Shown in pieces: positions 5,887 through 6,034 of a stretch of 6,034 nucleotides of DNA (position 1 is its first letter; every line of letters begins with the position of its first letter). Source of the DNA: an archaeon (GTDB lineage: Archaea > Methanobacteriota > Methanobacteria > Methanobacteriales > Methanobacteriaceae). The DNA lies in contig JAKSUE010000091.1 in assembly GCA_024409165.1 (NCBI GenBank), positions 1 to 6,034 of the forward strand. The letters are read 5' to 3'. The notes under the pieces were generated by a model. The model worked only from the letters and a program-made list of their open reading frames with translations. It did not search any database and was not told the DNA's origin. A program made the position numbers and the translations under genes.

Positions 5887-5893
5887 CACCTCC
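5887..5893 (-). promoter_or_regulatory. Ribosome binding site that fixes the surface-protein start
   Basis: GGAGGTG on the minus strand ends 3 nt before the ATG at 5883-5881. The upstream in-frame ATG at 5931-5929 has no such site and lies about where transcription should begin, so it is unlikely to be translated. Confidence 0.82.
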
Positions 5894-5947
5894 AGCAATT
5901 TATACTCAAAATAATAATTTTTTTTAAACATTAAATAATATTTGATA

Positions 5948-5957
5948 AAATATAAAT
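5948..5957 (-). promoter_or_regulatory. Probable TATA box of the surface-protein gene
   Basis: ATTTATATTT on the minus strand fits an archaeal TATA box. It predicts a transcription start around 5926 and a leader of about 43 nt that contains GGAGGTG. The region from 5958 to 6034 is AT-rich, with three copies of TTATAATT (5957-5964, 5972-5979, 5978-5985), and shows no gene. Confidence 0.5.
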
Positions 5958-6034
5958 TATAATTGAGTTAATTATAATTATAATTTTTAGTATTAATAAA
6001 GTTAACTATAAAAATTAAAGAGCATTGCCAAAAA

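Noticed and set aside
5884..5931. Sixteen-residue extension of the surface protein
   Set aside because: The upstream ATG has no ribosome site and lies near the predicted transcription start. GGAGGTG precedes the ATG at 5883, which also gives a normal signal peptide.
1..6034. Mobile element, prophage or defence island
   Set aside because: No transposase, integrase, terminal inverted repeats, toxin-antitoxin or nuclease genes are seen; the genes have uniform AT-rich composition and orientation.

Overview
The window is very AT-rich. All four protein genes and one structural RNA lie on the minus strand, so it reads from right to left. Archaeal promoter and ribosome-binding signals (AT-rich TATA-like boxes; GGTGAT and GGAGG sites), an archaeal RNase P RNA, a DUF2149 gene paired with an ExbB/TolQ-like gene, and a large Asn-rich parallel beta-helix 'adhesin-like' protein together suggest a host-associated methanogen of the Methanobacteriaceae (Methanobrevibacter or Methanosphaera type). 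The genus is an inference.

Layout in transcription order: (1) 5883-2629, a 1,084-residue secreted or surface protein with a signal peptide, two tandem beta-helix modules, a low-complexity linker and a C-terminal membrane anchor; it has its own promoter and ends at a strong palindromic terminator. (2) 2387-1677 and 1661-1356, a two-gene operon with a 15-nt gap that encodes an ExbB/TolQ/MotA-family channel subunit and a small DUF2149 protein. The single membrane helix of the DUF2149 protein resembles that of ExbD/TolR, including its aspartate. (3) About 1200-917, the RNase P RNA (rnpB), recognised from conserved cores and long-range pairings P1, P2 and P4. (4) 825-121, a soluble protein with two N-terminal zinc ribbons and a repetitive, charged helical tail, followed by a hairpin plus T-tract terminator.

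How the parts may work together: the ExbB-like and DUF2149 proteins look like a minimal ion-driven membrane motor in a cell that has no outer membrane, so its driven partner is unknown. The neighbouring beta-helix protein, which has one membrane helix and a cytoplasmic tail, is a candidate partner, but only by adjacency. The zinc-ribbon gene follows rnpB with no obvious TATA box between them and may be expressed by read-through; a functional link to RNase P is not shown. No mobile element, CRISPR array or tRNA was seen.
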